Below are positions 41,262 to 50,794 of a stretch of DNA of 53,515 nucleotides, piece after piece. The position numbers and the translations under genes were made by a program. Position 1 is the first letter of the stretch, and the number at the start of each line of letters is the position of its first letter. Origin of the DNA: Prevotella sp. (lineage in GTDB: Bacteria; Bacteroidota; Bacteroidia; Bacteroidales; Bacteroidaceae); the NCBI GenBank assembly GCA_017412705.1, contig JAFPWS010000076.1, forward strand, positions 1 to 53,515, given 5' to 3'. Under the pieces are notes generated by a model. The model ran no database searches. It was given only the letters and a program-made list of their open reading frames with translations, and was not told the DNA's origin.

Positions 41262-42086
41262 TTACTTCCTTGCAAACGTCCTGAATACCCATCCACGAAC
41301 ACTATTAGGTAGCAGCAGCTGAATGATAAAGCGCTCAACGTAGTTGATAATATACTCCTTACGTGTTATCATCCCCTTCTCCAGCATCAGTCTCTTGATG
41401 CCAATCTCACTATTAAAGTATTTTTTGCCTCCACGACGCCCATATTGGTCCAGCCCTGAACGCATATTCACCAGCACATCGGGTAAATTGGCAAACACGC
41501 ATCGCTGTTCCATCATCCTCACCCACATATAGTAGTCCTCATTCCAGAACCAGTCCTGATAGTTACCTGCCTTTAGCACCGATTCCTTTTTGAACATCAC
41601 CGTAGGATGATTCAAAGCGCAGCGGCTCCTCATATACTTATATATTTCTTCGTTTACACAAGGCACTTCACGCTTACCTACAATATTGTTAGGTGAATCA
41701 ATGAACTCCGTTATCTGCCCTCCTACTATGTCGCACTCGGGATGTGCTTCAAGATAAGCCAATTGTTTCTCGAACCTATCAGGCAAACAAATGTCATCGC
41801 TATCCATACGAGCGCAAATGTCGTACTTAGCATTCTCAACATCCAACTTCAATGCATTGCCCAACCCGCCATTCTTTTCAAGGCGAATCACATGTATAAT
41901 ATTTGGGTACTTTCCCTCATATTCACGCAGCAAGTTTGATAATTCTTCTGGTACAGGCCCATCTTGCACCATAATTATCTCCGATGGTTTCACACTCTGA
42001 TGCACCAGCATACTATCAAGCGCGACACTTACATATGAAGGATTGTCGTTCTTATATACTGAAGTACAGACACTAAATTTCTCCAT
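41262..42086 (-). CDS. Family 2 glycosyltransferase
   Basis: 274 residues with the GT2/GT-A fold: SVCTSVYKNDNPSYVSVALDSML near the start, VQDGP, DICARMDSDDICLPDRF (the DxD metal motif near residue 97), VGGQITEF and SRCALNHPTVMFKK. This resembles AmsE-like enzymes of exopolysaccharide loci. Acceptor and sugar unknown. It is the only classical glycosyltransferase in the visible part of the locus. Starts 2 bases after a LicD gene. Confidence 0.9.
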   Translation of the reverse strand: MEKFSVCTSVYKNDNPSYVSVALDSMLVHQSVKPSEIIMVQDGPVPEELSNLLREYEGKYPNIIHVIRLEKNGGLGNALKLDVENAKYDICARMDSDDICLPDRFEKQLAYLEAHPECDIVGGQITEFIDSPNNIVGKREVPCVNEEIYKYMRSRCALNHPTVMFKKESVLKAGNYQDWFWNEDYYMWVRMMEQRCVFANLPDVLVNMRSGLDQYGRRGGKKYFNSEIGIKRLMLEKGMITRKEYIINYVERFIIQLLLPNSVRGWVFRTFARK

Positions 42087-42088
42087 TG

Positions 42089-42970
42089 TTATTCCTTGTT
42101 CTTCAATTTCTGACGCACTTCGTCCAGCGTCATACTATTATCCATATTGAGGTAATAATGATAATGGTGTGAAACCCTCTTCTCGATAGGTGGGTACTTC
42201 ATATAGTCACCATATACATTTGTTAGATATTCATGATACCCTGATGGCACCTTTATGGTGAAATCTGAGAAAGGCATATCTACATAACTCTCAAACCATT
42301 GCTTATCAAAATACTCTCGACCCCAATAATCACCATAATAAGACACTAAATGACACCCTTTCTCTTCTGCAGCCTCATTTTCAAATGTGATGATCTTATC
42401 CCTATAATAACCCGACAAGCAAGCGGGGAAAAATAAAGAAGCAATTTCCTTAATTACCATTTTCTTGTCACCATCCTTTAGGTGTTTTAGGATCTTTTTC
42501 GGGCTAAAACATATTTGGGTTAGCTGATATTTTCTAAAAAGATTACGAAAATAACGATATTTTTTTAAGAATTCCGACTTAGTTATTGATGTCGCATCAA
42601 GAGGGAATACATCAACATATACACCGCATATAAAAGGTATTGATTCAATTTCCCACAAGGTGGTATCTTTACTATAAATTTTAGCAAATGTTGCATATGA
42701 AGAGCTATTCTTTGCCGCTATTAACTTAAATCCTTCATCCTCCATATCTGGTGCAAGACTTATAAGTTTCTCATAATCCTTTCTTGGCATAAACACATCA
42801 ATGTCATCATCCCATGGAATGATATCATGATGTCTCACAGCTCCTAACATTGTACCTGTAGCGCTACAATAAGTTAGATCATTTTCCTCACAAAATGAAA
42901 TAAAATATTTTAAGATACGATAAAGATGAGACTTATACTTTTCCTCATCAACATATTGCTCTTTCATCAT
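42089..42970 (-). CDS. LicD-family phospho-headgroup transferase (1)
   Basis: 293 residues, starting MMKEQYVDEEKYKSHLYRIL. The LicD signature GTMLGAVRHHDIIPWDDDIDVFMPRKDYEKL occupies about residues 38-70; the paired Asp residues (WDDDIDV) bind metal in this nucleotidyltransferase fold. LicD enzymes are known to transfer phosphocholine or similar headgroups from CDP to cell-surface sugars. Here they sit beside phosphonate genes, so the donor is probably a CMP-phosphonate (inference). AT-rich compared with the left half of the window. Confidence 0.88.
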   Translation of the reverse strand: MMKEQYVDEEKYKSHLYRILKYFISFCEENDLTYCSATGTMLGAVRHHDIIPWDDDIDVFMPRKDYEKLISLAPDMEDEGFKLIAAKNSSSYATFAKIYSKDTTLWEIESIPFICGVYVDVFPLDATSITKSEFLKKYRYFRNLFRKYQLTQICFSPKKILKHLKDGDKKMVIKEIASLFFPACLSGYYRDKIITFENEAAEEKGCHLVSYYGDYWGREYFDKQWFESYVDMPFSDFTIKVPSGYHEYLTNVYGDYMKYPPIEKRVSHHYHYYLNMDNSMTLDEVRQKLKNKE

Positions 42971-43015
42971 CTATTTTTCATTAATTGTATACTAATAGCC
43001 CTATAACAAACTGTG

Positions 43016-43831
43016 TCATTTCCAAAAATACTTGTTATCAGAATGCCCTCTCACTTGTTTAGAAAGTGGTGGTAATTGCATATAATCTCCATAAATTGCT
43101 CTTAAATAAACATCATACTCAGCAATAACCATTGTTTCTATGCCGCCAAATTCTACTCTATTATACCGTTCAAAAATATCCTTTCTATGTGTATCTTTTA
43201 TTCCGTAAGGACTTCCGATATTACAAACAGTATCACAGGAACCATATTCAGGTAACTGCATTATCATTGAATTGTATCGCTTTATCTCCATATCGATATT
43301 CTTCCAACCATAAAGACAACGTTTACCAATAATTTTCAAAACCCTTTTAAAATCTAATTCTCTAGAAATAGGTACTCTTGAACCACATATATTATAACAT
43401 ATACTGCTCTGTATCCTTAGTGCCTTTCCACCATCTTCCGGCATGCTATCAATGGGAAATATATCTATCCACAATCCAGTTTCTGCATCTGTCCATTGAT
43501 AATACTTTCTGACTCTAGTTCGTTTCATATCACATATACGAGCTATACTAAAAAAAGAATTACCTAATTCAGGAGCAAAAAATTCCAATTCATTCTCTTG
43601 AGCGATCTGACTATTATTGAACAACTCAACTAGGCGATTATAATTTGGTCGAGTCATTATAATATCTATGTCATCATCCCAAGGGATACAATCTTTATGG
43701 CGGATTGCACCAATTAGAGCTCCATAACCTAAAGAATAAGATATCTTATTCTTAATACAGAAACTATCTATAACCTTTAGTATTCTCTTACTTTCCTCTT
43801 GTATATCTTCAAGTGTAAGTTCCTTAACCAT
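43016..43831 (-). CDS. LicD-family phospho-headgroup transferase (2)
   Basis: 271 residues from ATG 43831 (MVKELTLEDIQEESKRIL), preferred because it aligns with the usual LicD start; a TTG at 43852 would add seven residues. Signature GYGALIGAIRHKDCIPWDDDIDIIMTRPNYNRL about residues 34-66, a DIFPIDSMP motif near 125, and the closing YLRAIYGDYMQLPP that LicD proteins share. It is distinct from the other two LicD copies in sequence. Follows the alcohol dehydrogenase by 10 bases. Confidence 0.87.
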   Translation of the reverse strand: MVKELTLEDIQEESKRILKVIDSFCIKNKISYSLGYGALIGAIRHKDCIPWDDDIDIIMTRPNYNRLVELFNNSQIAQENELEFFAPELGNSFFSIARICDMKRTRVRKYYQWTDAETGLWIDIFPIDSMPEDGGKALRIQSSICYNICGSRVPISRELDFKRVLKIIGKRCLYGWKNIDMEIKRYNSMIMQLPEYGSCDTVCNIGSPYGIKDTHRKDIFERYNRVEFGGIETMVIAEYDVYLRAIYGDYMQLPPLSKQVRGHSDNKYFWK

Positions 43832-43841
43832 TATCGATTTG

Positions 43842-44954
43842 TTATTGGACAATTCTATTATATAAAGCTGAAATAGTAATACAATCTAGTTCGATAGGAT
43901 TATTTTTCATCCTCACAGGATTAACTGATGTTGAAAGCACATCTAGTTCCTCTTCCCTTTTCAACGCAACAGGATTCTTTAACTCCATTTCAAACATCAT
44001 CTGACGGAATTCATAAATGGCTTTAATAGGAGAACCACAACCCATAGCTTTTGCAATCAAATCAAATATTTCAGAAAGATATACTCTTCCTCTTTTATCA
44101 ATGCACTTATCCATATGACCTTCCATATACTCCCATATTTCTGGTAGGCACACAGCTACTGCATGACCATGAGGCAACTTATACAAAGATGTTATCTTAT
44201 AACTAAAAGCGTGAGCGGCTGTTGTCTGTGTAATATTTATTGCTCTTCCACCATAATTGGCACCCAACATAATTTTAGCTGCAGCCTCATCATCATTCTC
44301 GAAGATATACTTTCGCCAATTAGCCATGATTAGCTCAATGGTCTTGCGGCTATACTCGTAGCTCTCTTCAGTAGAGTTGACACTCCACCAAGACTCTATG
44401 CCTTGGCAAAGAGCATCCATCATGGTACACTTCTTCTGATACAATGGGAGTGTCTTTAGAACTGATGGTTCCATAATAGCATAATCAGGCAAAACGCCAT
44501 CATTGGTGACAGTTTGTTTGGCACCCTCATAATACATCACAGCATTATGAGTGGACTCACTTCCTGTACCTGCCGTTGTTGGAATGGCAATGAAGGGTAT
44601 TTTTGAACCATCACACTCCACTCTTGTACTTACCAATGGTGGAATAAGCGAAGCATTGCCTTCTTTTGCCAGAACAGCCAACTTGATACACTTAGCTACA
44701 TCGATGGCACTACCGCCACCGACAGCCAAAATGCTATCACACTTGGTTATCTGGAAAAGGTCAATACCTTTACATACTTGCTCGTATAGAGGGTTAGGAG
44801 TGAAGTCCGAGAAGAGAACATGGGGCTTGCCCATGTTCTCTATGTCAGTCTTAATATTTAGGAAAGGAAATGAAGAGTCGCAAACAACGAATACCTTTGT
44901 TGCGCCTTCTAAAGCCTCACCTAAATGAGAAATACCATTATAAATTACTTGCAT
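43842..44954 (-). CDS. Iron-type alcohol dehydrogenase, likely phosphonoacetaldehyde reductase
   Basis: 370 residues of the Fe-ADH family: GGGSAID near residue 79, PTTAGTGSES near 125, and metal-binding region. In the family two Asp/His pairs hold the metal; here D180 and H248 and H262 are present (14-residue spacing of the last two kept) but the second position is Gln184 in DALCQGIES where FucO has His. Directly after phosphonopyruvate decarboxylase (10-base overlap) and without an AepZ-type aminotransferase, it most probably reduces phosphonoacetaldehyde to 2-hydroxyethylphosphonate, as PhpC does in phosphinothricin synthesis. The Gln could be a subfamily trait. Confidence 0.8.
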   Translation of the reverse strand: MQVIYNGISHLGEALEGATKVFVVCDSSFPFLNIKTDIENMGKPHVLFSDFTPNPLYEQVCKGIDLFQITKCDSILAVGGGSAIDVAKCIKLAVLAKEGNASLIPPLVSTRVECDGSKIPFIAIPTTAGTGSESTHNAVMYYEGAKQTVTNDGVLPDYAIMEPSVLKTLPLYQKKCTMMDALCQGIESWWSVNSTEESYEYSRKTIELIMANWRKYIFENDDEAAAKIMLGANYGGRAINITQTTAAHAFSYKITSLYKLPHGHAVAVCLPEIWEYMEGHMDKCIDKRGRVYLSEIFDLIAKAMGCGSPIKAIYEFRQMMFEMELKNPVALKREEELDVLSTSVNPVRMKNNPIELDCITISALYNRIVQ

Positions 44955-46072
44955 AAGAATTCCATTAAAGCTTCTTTGTTCTGAATTGGAGTGGTAGTAG
45001 GTCTGCCAAGATCCTTGCGATTGCCTTTCTTGACTTTCACCTCTAAGAAGATTGGCCCTTCTTGATTTTTAATCTTATCAAGAAGTTCCTTTAAATATTC
45101 TTTGGTCTCAACACTATAAATAGCCTTATATCCAACAGCCTTTGCTACAGCAGGCAGGTCAATTTTGAGGCCAACAGTTGGCTGACCACCTACTGAATCA
45201 TGGGCACCATTGTTGAAAACCACATGAACATAGTTCTCCGGTTTTTTTTTGGCCACAATTGCCATACTGCCCATGTGCATAATGCTGGCACCATCGCCAT
45301 CAAAGCACCACACCTTTCTATCCTGCTTTGCTAAAGCAATACCAAGGGCAATCTGAGAGGCATGGCCCATAGAACCTACTGTCAGGAAGTCACGCTCATG
45401 GCCTTCGTTCATCGCTGTACGATACTCAAAGAGCTCACGGGAAATCATACCTGTAGTCGATACTATAGCATCTTTTTCGCCAAGGGCTGCAGCAACTGTC
45501 TGGATAGCCTCTTCACGACTCATTGTGAGGTCGTTCTTCTCAACATTCTGGAGCGTATAAGCATCGAAAGTATCCTTCTCAATAATGATTGCATAGCACT
45601 GCTTGGTGGCCTGCATAAAGGCAACAGCCTTCTTAATCTGGGCCTCTGCCTTATCTTCTTCTTTGCTCAGAACTGTATAATCAATGCCCATCACATTGAG
45701 CAAGCCAGTAGTAACCTTACCTTGCTTCACATGCTGTGGTTCATCATGCACTCCAGGTTTTCCTCGCCAGCCAATCACCAACAGAACTGGGATGTTATAT
45801 ACATCGGGATCTGTCAGAGAGGCGAGAGGATTAATGATATTACCCTCACCTGAGTTCTGCATATAGACTACAGGAATCTGGCTGGTTGCCAGATAATGAC
45901 CTGCTGCCAAACCCATTGCACCACCCTCGTTGGCAGCAATGATGTTATGTGCAGCATCAGCTTGATCTGTGATATAGGCACAAAGATTCTTTAGCAAAGA
46001 ATCAGGAACGCCAGCATAGAAATCAATGCCATAGCTGGCTAATGTATCATAGAAAAACTTAGGACTAATCAT
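44945..46072 (-). CDS. aepY: Phosphonopyruvate decarboxylase
   Basis: 375 residues, TPP-dependent. It decarboxylates phosphonopyruvate and so pulls the unfavourable PEP mutase step forward. Visible: YAGVPDSLLKNLCAYI at the N-terminus, ANEGGAMGLAAGHYLATSQIPVVYMQNSGEGN near residue 40 with the TPP-activating Glu, and the C-terminal TPP/Mg motif GDGASIMHMGSMAIV ... NNGAHDSVGG near residue 258. Its ATG shares one base with the stop of the upstream aepX-like gene (TAATG). Confidence 0.93.
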   Translation of the reverse strand: MISPKFFYDTLASYGIDFYAGVPDSLLKNLCAYITDQADAAHNIIAANEGGAMGLAAGHYLATSQIPVVYMQNSGEGNIINPLASLTDPDVYNIPVLLVIGWRGKPGVHDEPQHVKQGKVTTGLLNVMGIDYTVLSKEEDKAEAQIKKAVAFMQATKQCYAIIIEKDTFDAYTLQNVEKNDLTMSREEAIQTVAAALGEKDAIVSTTGMISRELFEYRTAMNEGHERDFLTVGSMGHASQIALGIALAKQDRKVWCFDGDGASIMHMGSMAIVAKKKPENYVHVVFNNGAHDSVGGQPTVGLKIDLPAVAKAVGYKAIYSVETKEYLKELLDKIKNQEGPIFLEVKVKKGNRKDLGRPTTTPIQNKEALMEFLCK

Positions 46073-48081
46073 TACTCTTCGGGAATTAAGGTGATAATTT
46101 CTTTAATTGACATACACTTGTCATCGCACTCCTTGGCACGATGGTTCTCCAAGATTGTACGAGCTGCATCCTGCATTGCAGGGAAGCCTGTACGAGTGAG
46201 CTGGTTGGCATAGATAACCACATTCACGCCACGTTCCTTGAACTCTGCCTCTGTAACAGTATTGAATGAGGTCGGTACTACCACAATAGGAGTTGTGCTA
46301 TTCTTCTCGCGGAACTTGGCCACAAACTCAAAGATTTCAGCAGGATCCTTCTTGCGGCTGTGAATCATAATGGCATCTGCACCAGCCTCACTGAATGCGA
46401 AAGCACGTTCCAATGCGTCTTCCATTCCCTGCTCCAGAATCAATGATTCAATACGGGCACAAATCATAAACTCCTTGGTCTTCTGTGCTTTCTTACCAGC
46501 ACGGATCTTCTCGCAGAAATCAGGAATAGCTGCTTGTGTCTGCTTGACCTCGGTTCCAAACAGGCTGTTCTTCTTCAAGCCAGTCTTGTCCTCAATGATG
46601 ACCATAGAAACGCCCATACGCTCCAGTGAACGGACAGTATAAACAAAGTGTTCAGTCAAACCACCTGTATCACCATCAAAGATAATGGGTTTGGTGGTCA
46701 CCTCCATAATGTCGTCAATGGTGCGGAAGCGGCTGGTCATATCCACCAACTCAATGTCAGGCTTGCCCTTAGCAGTGGAGTCGCAAAGTGAGCTTACCCA
46801 CATGGCATCAAACTGATAGGTCTTGCCATCCTGGAGTACCTTGGTGTTCTCCACAATCAAACCCGTGATACCGCTATGAGCCTCCATAGCCGTTACCAGT
46901 CCCTTCATGTTAATCAGCTTGCGCAAGCGTCCACGGCGGATGTCCGGCATACTGGCCTCGGAACGGTGGTTGGCATCAAGTTCCTTATACATTGGATTGT
47001 TGCTATAGGGATACTCAACCAGCTTGCCGCCATACTCAGCCAGCACTTCACATACCTCTTGGCGAATGGGTTTCTGGAAACCTTCACACCAGTCATTGCC
47101 GTGAACCACAAAGTCAGGACGAAGAGCCTCCAGATTCTCTTTATAAGAGAGCGTCTTTTGTTCAACCACACGCTCAACACCTGCCAGGTTCTCAAACAGG
47201 GCTTTGCGCTCTTCGTATGGAATCAGTGGGAAGCGTTTGAAACTGGAGATGGCCTCATCACTCAGTACGCCAATTATCAGGCGGCCAAGCCTTCTGGCCT
47301 TGTTAATAATGGCCATATGACCGCTGTGGATGTACTCTGTAGAGAAGCACATATATACTGTGCGCTCATTGATTTCTGCCACCTTTTTGCTAACCACTTC
47401 CAGGTCTTCGGGAGTGTCAATCTCTGCGCAGAGCATACTCTTCACATCGCAAGGATAAATCTTACACTGGTCAGAGACCTCGTTAAAGGCATTCTCTGCA
47501 TACACCTTTCTGTTATCGCTTTCGCAGAAATTCTCAATGTTCTGTAGCCATACCAGCCAGTCTTCTTTCTTAATCTTGTAGAGAGGCTGGGCGGTCATAG
47601 CATTGTCAAAGAACTCAATGCCTACCTTCTCAATGCGGCCATCCTTAATGACTGCCTTAAAGTCCTTCTCAGGCAGGGGCAGTGTGCTGCTAACAGCCAT
47701 GCAGCTGTTCTCGCTGTCGATCACAGCCTCCATCACACGGCTCTCAAACACCAAGTCACCATGCATCAAGATGATGTCATCATCCTTCAGTGCGTCTTTG
47801 GCGCAATAGATGCTGTAGATGTAGTTGGTCTTGTCGTAGAGCGGGTTGTTGACAAAGGTATACTTCAAAGGGAGGTGGAGCTTTTCACAATAGTCCACCA
47901 GAACCTTGTCGTAGTAGCCTGTGGTCATAACGACCTCTTCCACTCCGAAGCTCACAAGCTGTCTCAACTGTCGGCTGAGAATTGTGTTTTTGTACGAGAT
48001 CTCCGTCATGCACTTAGGATGTTCACTCGTAATCACACCCATTCTGTGGCCAAGGCCACTGTTAAGAATTAATGCTTTCAT
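46072..48081 (-). CDS. aepX: Nucleotidyltransferase - cytidylyltransferase - PEP mutase fusion
   Basis: 669 residues with three modules. 1-235: NTP-transferase (LNSGLGHRMGVITSEHPKCM, then DDDIILMHGDLVFE), like the enzymes that make CMP-phosphonates or CDP-choline. 236-380: cytidylyltransferase-like fold with H252-S-G-H255 (HxGH). 388-669: PEP phosphomutase with the hallmark EDKx5NS motif at 497-506 (EDKTGLKKNS) and FDGDTGG near 470. PEP mutase makes the C-P bond of phosphonopyruvate from PEP. The fusion suggests that the same protein also activates the finished phosphonate with CTP (inference). Cytidylyltransferase-PEP mutase fusions are known; I do not know how common the three-module form is. 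Confidence 0.9.
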   Translation of the reverse strand: MKALILNSGLGHRMGVITSEHPKCMTEISYKNTILSRQLRQLVSFGVEEVVMTTGYYDKVLVDYCEKLHLPLKYTFVNNPLYDKTNYIYSIYCAKDALKDDDIILMHGDLVFESRVMEAVIDSENSCMAVSSTLPLPEKDFKAVIKDGRIEKVGIEFFDNAMTAQPLYKIKKEDWLVWLQNIENFCESDNRKVYAENAFNEVSDQCKIYPCDVKSMLCAEIDTPEDLEVVSKKVAEINERTVYMCFSTEYIHSGHMAIINKARRLGRLIIGVLSDEAISSFKRFPLIPYEERKALFENLAGVERVVEQKTLSYKENLEALRPDFVVHGNDWCEGFQKPIRQEVCEVLAEYGGKLVEYPYSNNPMYKELDANHRSEASMPDIRRGRLRKLINMKGLVTAMEAHSGITGLIVENTKVLQDGKTYQFDAMWVSSLCDSTAKGKPDIELVDMTSRFRTIDDIMEVTTKPIIFDGDTGGLTEHFVYTVRSLERMGVSMVIIEDKTGLKKNSLFGTEVKQTQAAIPDFCEKIRAGKKAQKTKEFMICARIESLILEQGMEDALERAFAFSEAGADAIMIHSRKKDPAEIFEFVAKFREKNSTTPIVVVPTSFNTVTEAEFKERGVNVVIYANQLTRTGFPAMQDAARTILENHRAKECDDKCMSIKEIITLIPEE

Positions 48082-48112
48082 CTTAATCTTAATTAAATTG
48101 AATATCTATTTA

Positions 48113-49015
48113 TCAATGCACGTAAAAATACCGTTCCCACTTGGAAACAGTTTGTAACCTTTCCCTAATTATATCATCGTATGCACGATTCAAATTTATT
48201 ATTGTTTCACCGTGTAACGACGCGTTTTTTACGGGTGTCATATAGTCACCATATTCCTCAGTTAATAAAGAGTGATAATCTTTGGGGCAGGGCAGCTCTA
48301 TATCGTCAAAGGGTAATAGTACCGTTTCTTTGAACCATTCTTTTCTATATTTTTTTATCTGAGCATACTTTTTATATTTTTCCGTGCGAGCATACAAACA
48401 AACATTTGCAACTATACCACTATTCTCTCTATCAACATCTACCAGTATGTTTCTCACTTTATTACGGATATTATTTTTACATATCGACACATACACATTA
48501 CAGAACAAATGCCAGGCCTTGCCAAAGAACCCTTTTGACGAGGCATAGCTCATCTGATAAGCATTGGCTTCTATTCTTAATAGAGTTCTAAGATACGAAT
48601 ACCTCTTCTCAAATGTCTCTGTTTCTTTTGGCATACCATCTAGACAAAAAATGTCTATCCATACACTTTGGTTAATTTTAGTATCTAACTTGAAATGTGG
48701 CATAATCATACTTGAACCATTATACCGTAACTTTGTTACATCAACACGGTCTATATCGAAGCTTATGTTCGTATCGACTGGCAGAGAAATCATCCTTTTT
48801 GCGATCATCTCTCTCAGCCTGTCAAAGTCTTTGCGCATCATAACAAAATCCATATCATCATCCCATGGGATAAATCCTTTATGGCGTACACAACCGAGCA
48901 AAGTGCCATAACCTGCCCATATGTGAAGTCCATGCTTCCTACATATGTCAAGAAGTACTATTGCCATTTGCTTTTGTAATTCTTGTAATCGCGGGAGGTA
49001 TTTTTCTGTGTTCAT
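48113..49015 (-). CDS. LicD-family phospho-headgroup transferase (3)
   Basis: 300 residues. Signature GYGTLLGCVRHKGFIPWDDDMDFVMMRKDFDRL at about residues 35-68 and a C-terminal LLTEEYGDYMTPV typical of LicD. It lies upstream of the phosphonate genes and downstream of the KAS III gene. The three LicD proteins are only moderately alike, which points to different acceptors or positions rather than recent duplication. Confidence 0.88.
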   Translation of the reverse strand: MNTEKYLPRLQELQKQMAIVLLDICRKHGLHIWAGYGTLLGCVRHKGFIPWDDDMDFVMMRKDFDRLREMIAKRMISLPVDTNISFDIDRVDVTKLRYNGSSMIMPHFKLDTKINQSVWIDIFCLDGMPKETETFEKRYSYLRTLLRIEANAYQMSYASSKGFFGKAWHLFCNVYVSICKNNIRNKVRNILVDVDRENSGIVANVCLYARTEKYKKYAQIKKYRKEWFKETVLLPFDDIELPCPKDYHSLLTEEYGDYMTPVKNASLHGETIINLNRAYDDIIRERLQTVSKWERYFYVH

Positions 49016-49030
49016 ATTTTCATCTATTGA

Positions 49031-50041
49031 TTAGTCTACATCTATTAATTTCAATAAGGTACCGCCAAAAGACAGTCCAACTCCAAAGCCCAAAAGCATA
49101 ACGATATCCCCAGCCTTAATAAAATGATTATCTAAACAATCCTTTAATCCAATAAAAACAGTTGACGAAACAGTATTGCCTGTTTTTTTCAAATTCACAT
49201 AATACTTTTCTTTCGGTATCATACATACTTTCCGGATAGTATTAAGCATAAATTTGTTAGCTTGGTGAAAAATGTAATAGTCTATAGCATCTTTCGCTGT
49301 TCTGTTCTTTTCCAATATATCTCCAATCATCTCAGGTACCACATCTAATGTAAAGTTAAAAATACCTCCACCATTCATATATAGATAGTCATCATACCAA
49401 ATATGGCCTTCATCATCTTCTTCATATTTACCAGTTGCATCTTTCTGTCTGGCGGCTCCTGTCTTTACTATCAGATTATTCGCACCACTACCATCTGTTC
49501 CAAGTGAGAACTCACCTATTTCAGCAAAGCCATCCGTAGAAATCAAGCAAGCTGCAGCTCCATCGCCAAAAATAGAACGATTGCTCTTATCTGAAGGATG
49601 CAGATATTTATTATAGGTTTCTGCTGTCAGTAAGAGTACATTCTTAGCTATACCAGCTGCTATCAAGCCTTTAGCCATAGCCATGCCATATATACAGCCT
49701 GAGCATCCGAGATTATAATCAAATGCTCCGGCTGAAGTTGATATTCCCAACCTATCTTGGAGTAAACAAGCTGTTGAAGGCAAGAAATAGTCAGGACTTT
49801 GGGTGCAAAGCATTAAGAAGTCAATTGTCTTGGGATCAAATTGATACTCCTCAAACAACTTACGTGCAGCTTTCTCTGCCATATCTCCAGCTGTTTCATT
49901 TTCAGCTGCCAAATGGCGAGAATCCACACCGACTTTCTGCGCAACCTTATCGACGCTCCACTCAGGGAACTCTTTAACAAGTTCCTCATTAGTTACTACC
50001 TTTTCAGGAAGATAGTATGATATTGCCTTTATAAATGCCAT
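49031..50041 (-). CDS. 3-oxoacyl-ACP synthase III (FabH-like)
   Basis: 336 residues from ATG 50041 (MAFIKAISYYLPEKVVTN); the TTG at 50047 is less likely. Catalytic triad positions are intact: C113 in NLGCSGCIYG, H259 in FHQANKFML and N289 in GNTVSSTVF. Condenses an acyl-CoA with malonyl-ACP. With the adjacent SDR and ACP it forms a small chain-starting set inside the polysaccharide locus, so it probably makes a short acyl group for transfer to the sugar, not membrane lipid (inference). Confidence 0.88.
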   Translation of the reverse strand: MAFIKAISYYLPEKVVTNEELVKEFPEWSVDKVAQKVGVDSRHLAAENETAGDMAEKAARKLFEEYQFDPKTIDFLMLCTQSPDYFLPSTACLLQDRLGISTSAGAFDYNLGCSGCIYGMAMAKGLIAAGIAKNVLLLTAETYNKYLHPSDKSNRSIFGDGAAACLISTDGFAEIGEFSLGTDGSGANNLIVKTGAARQKDATGKYEEDDEGHIWYDDYLYMNGGGIFNFTLDVVPEMIGDILEKNRTAKDAIDYYIFHQANKFMLNTIRKVCMIPKEKYYVNLKKTGNTVSSTVFIGLKDCLDNHFIKAGDIVMLLGFGVGLSFGGTLLKLIDVD

Positions 50042-50053
50042 ATTCAACTCAAT

Positions 50054-50794
50054 TTACCCCCCCCCAGATATCTTAACGTTGCTACCTGTCATCCAGGTAC
50101 TCGCATCAGATAACATATAGACTGCAAGATTTGCAATATCATCAGGCTGCCCATATCTCTTTAAGGGGTACTTTTGTTCGTCTTCTTTTAACTGTTCTTC
50201 ATCAGTTCCATCTGCCAAAATGAGATCTGTCCACACCATAGCAGGACTGATGCAATTTACTCTTATCTTTCTTGGCGCTAATTCCAAAGCCAAACAATTG
50301 GCGTATGAAATGATAGCGCCTTTTGATGCACTATAAACAGAATTGCCAAAACTTGGAGACCATGAAGCAATTGATGCTACAAATACTATCGAAGCGCCCT
50401 TGTTGATTTTCTTTTGGCGCAACAATTCTGCCTGTAACATCACTGGCGCTTTAAAGTTTACGTCCATCACTTGATTAACATCTTCTAAATGCAAGTCTTT
50501 ACAAGGTTTACGTTGCCCCATGCCTGCACATTGAACAATTCCATCTAATTTAGGAAGATTGCCAACCATTTCAATAAGAGATGTAGACTCTGTCAAATCT
50601 CCAATGGCAACAATATGGCCTTCGCCCTCCATCTGCGAGAGCGTTTCTTGCAGACGTTCCTTATTTCGACCATTGATGATTACAGTTGCTCCCATTTTGG
50701 AACAAGTGACTGCAATGCCTCGTCCTATACCAGACGAAGCACCAGTCACCAAAATTATTTTTCCTTCAAGTGAAAAAGGATTATCTCCAGTCAT
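50054..50794 (-). CDS. SDR-family oxidoreductase (FabG-like)
   Basis: 246 residues. Nucleotide-binding TGASSGIGRGIAV near residue 16, CAGMGQ near 91, catalytic Ser near residue 142 (FVASIASWS) with YSASKGA (Tyr-x-x-x-Lys) near 155. Between ACP (ATG/stop share one base) and KAS III, a 3-oxoacyl-ACP reductase fits best; a role on a keto-sugar is the alternative. Confidence 0.85.
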   Translation of the reverse strand: MTGDNPFSLEGKIILVTGASSGIGRGIAVTCSKMGATVIINGRNKERLQETLSQMEGEGHIVAIGDLTESTSLIEMVGNLPKLDGIVQCAGMGQRKPCKDLHLEDVNQVMDVNFKAPVMLQAELLRQKKINKGASIVFVASIASWSPSFGNSVYSASKGAIISYANCLALELAPRKIRVNCISPAMVWTDLILADGTDEEQLKEDEQKYPLKRYGQPDDIANLAVYMLSDASTWMTGSNVKISGGG

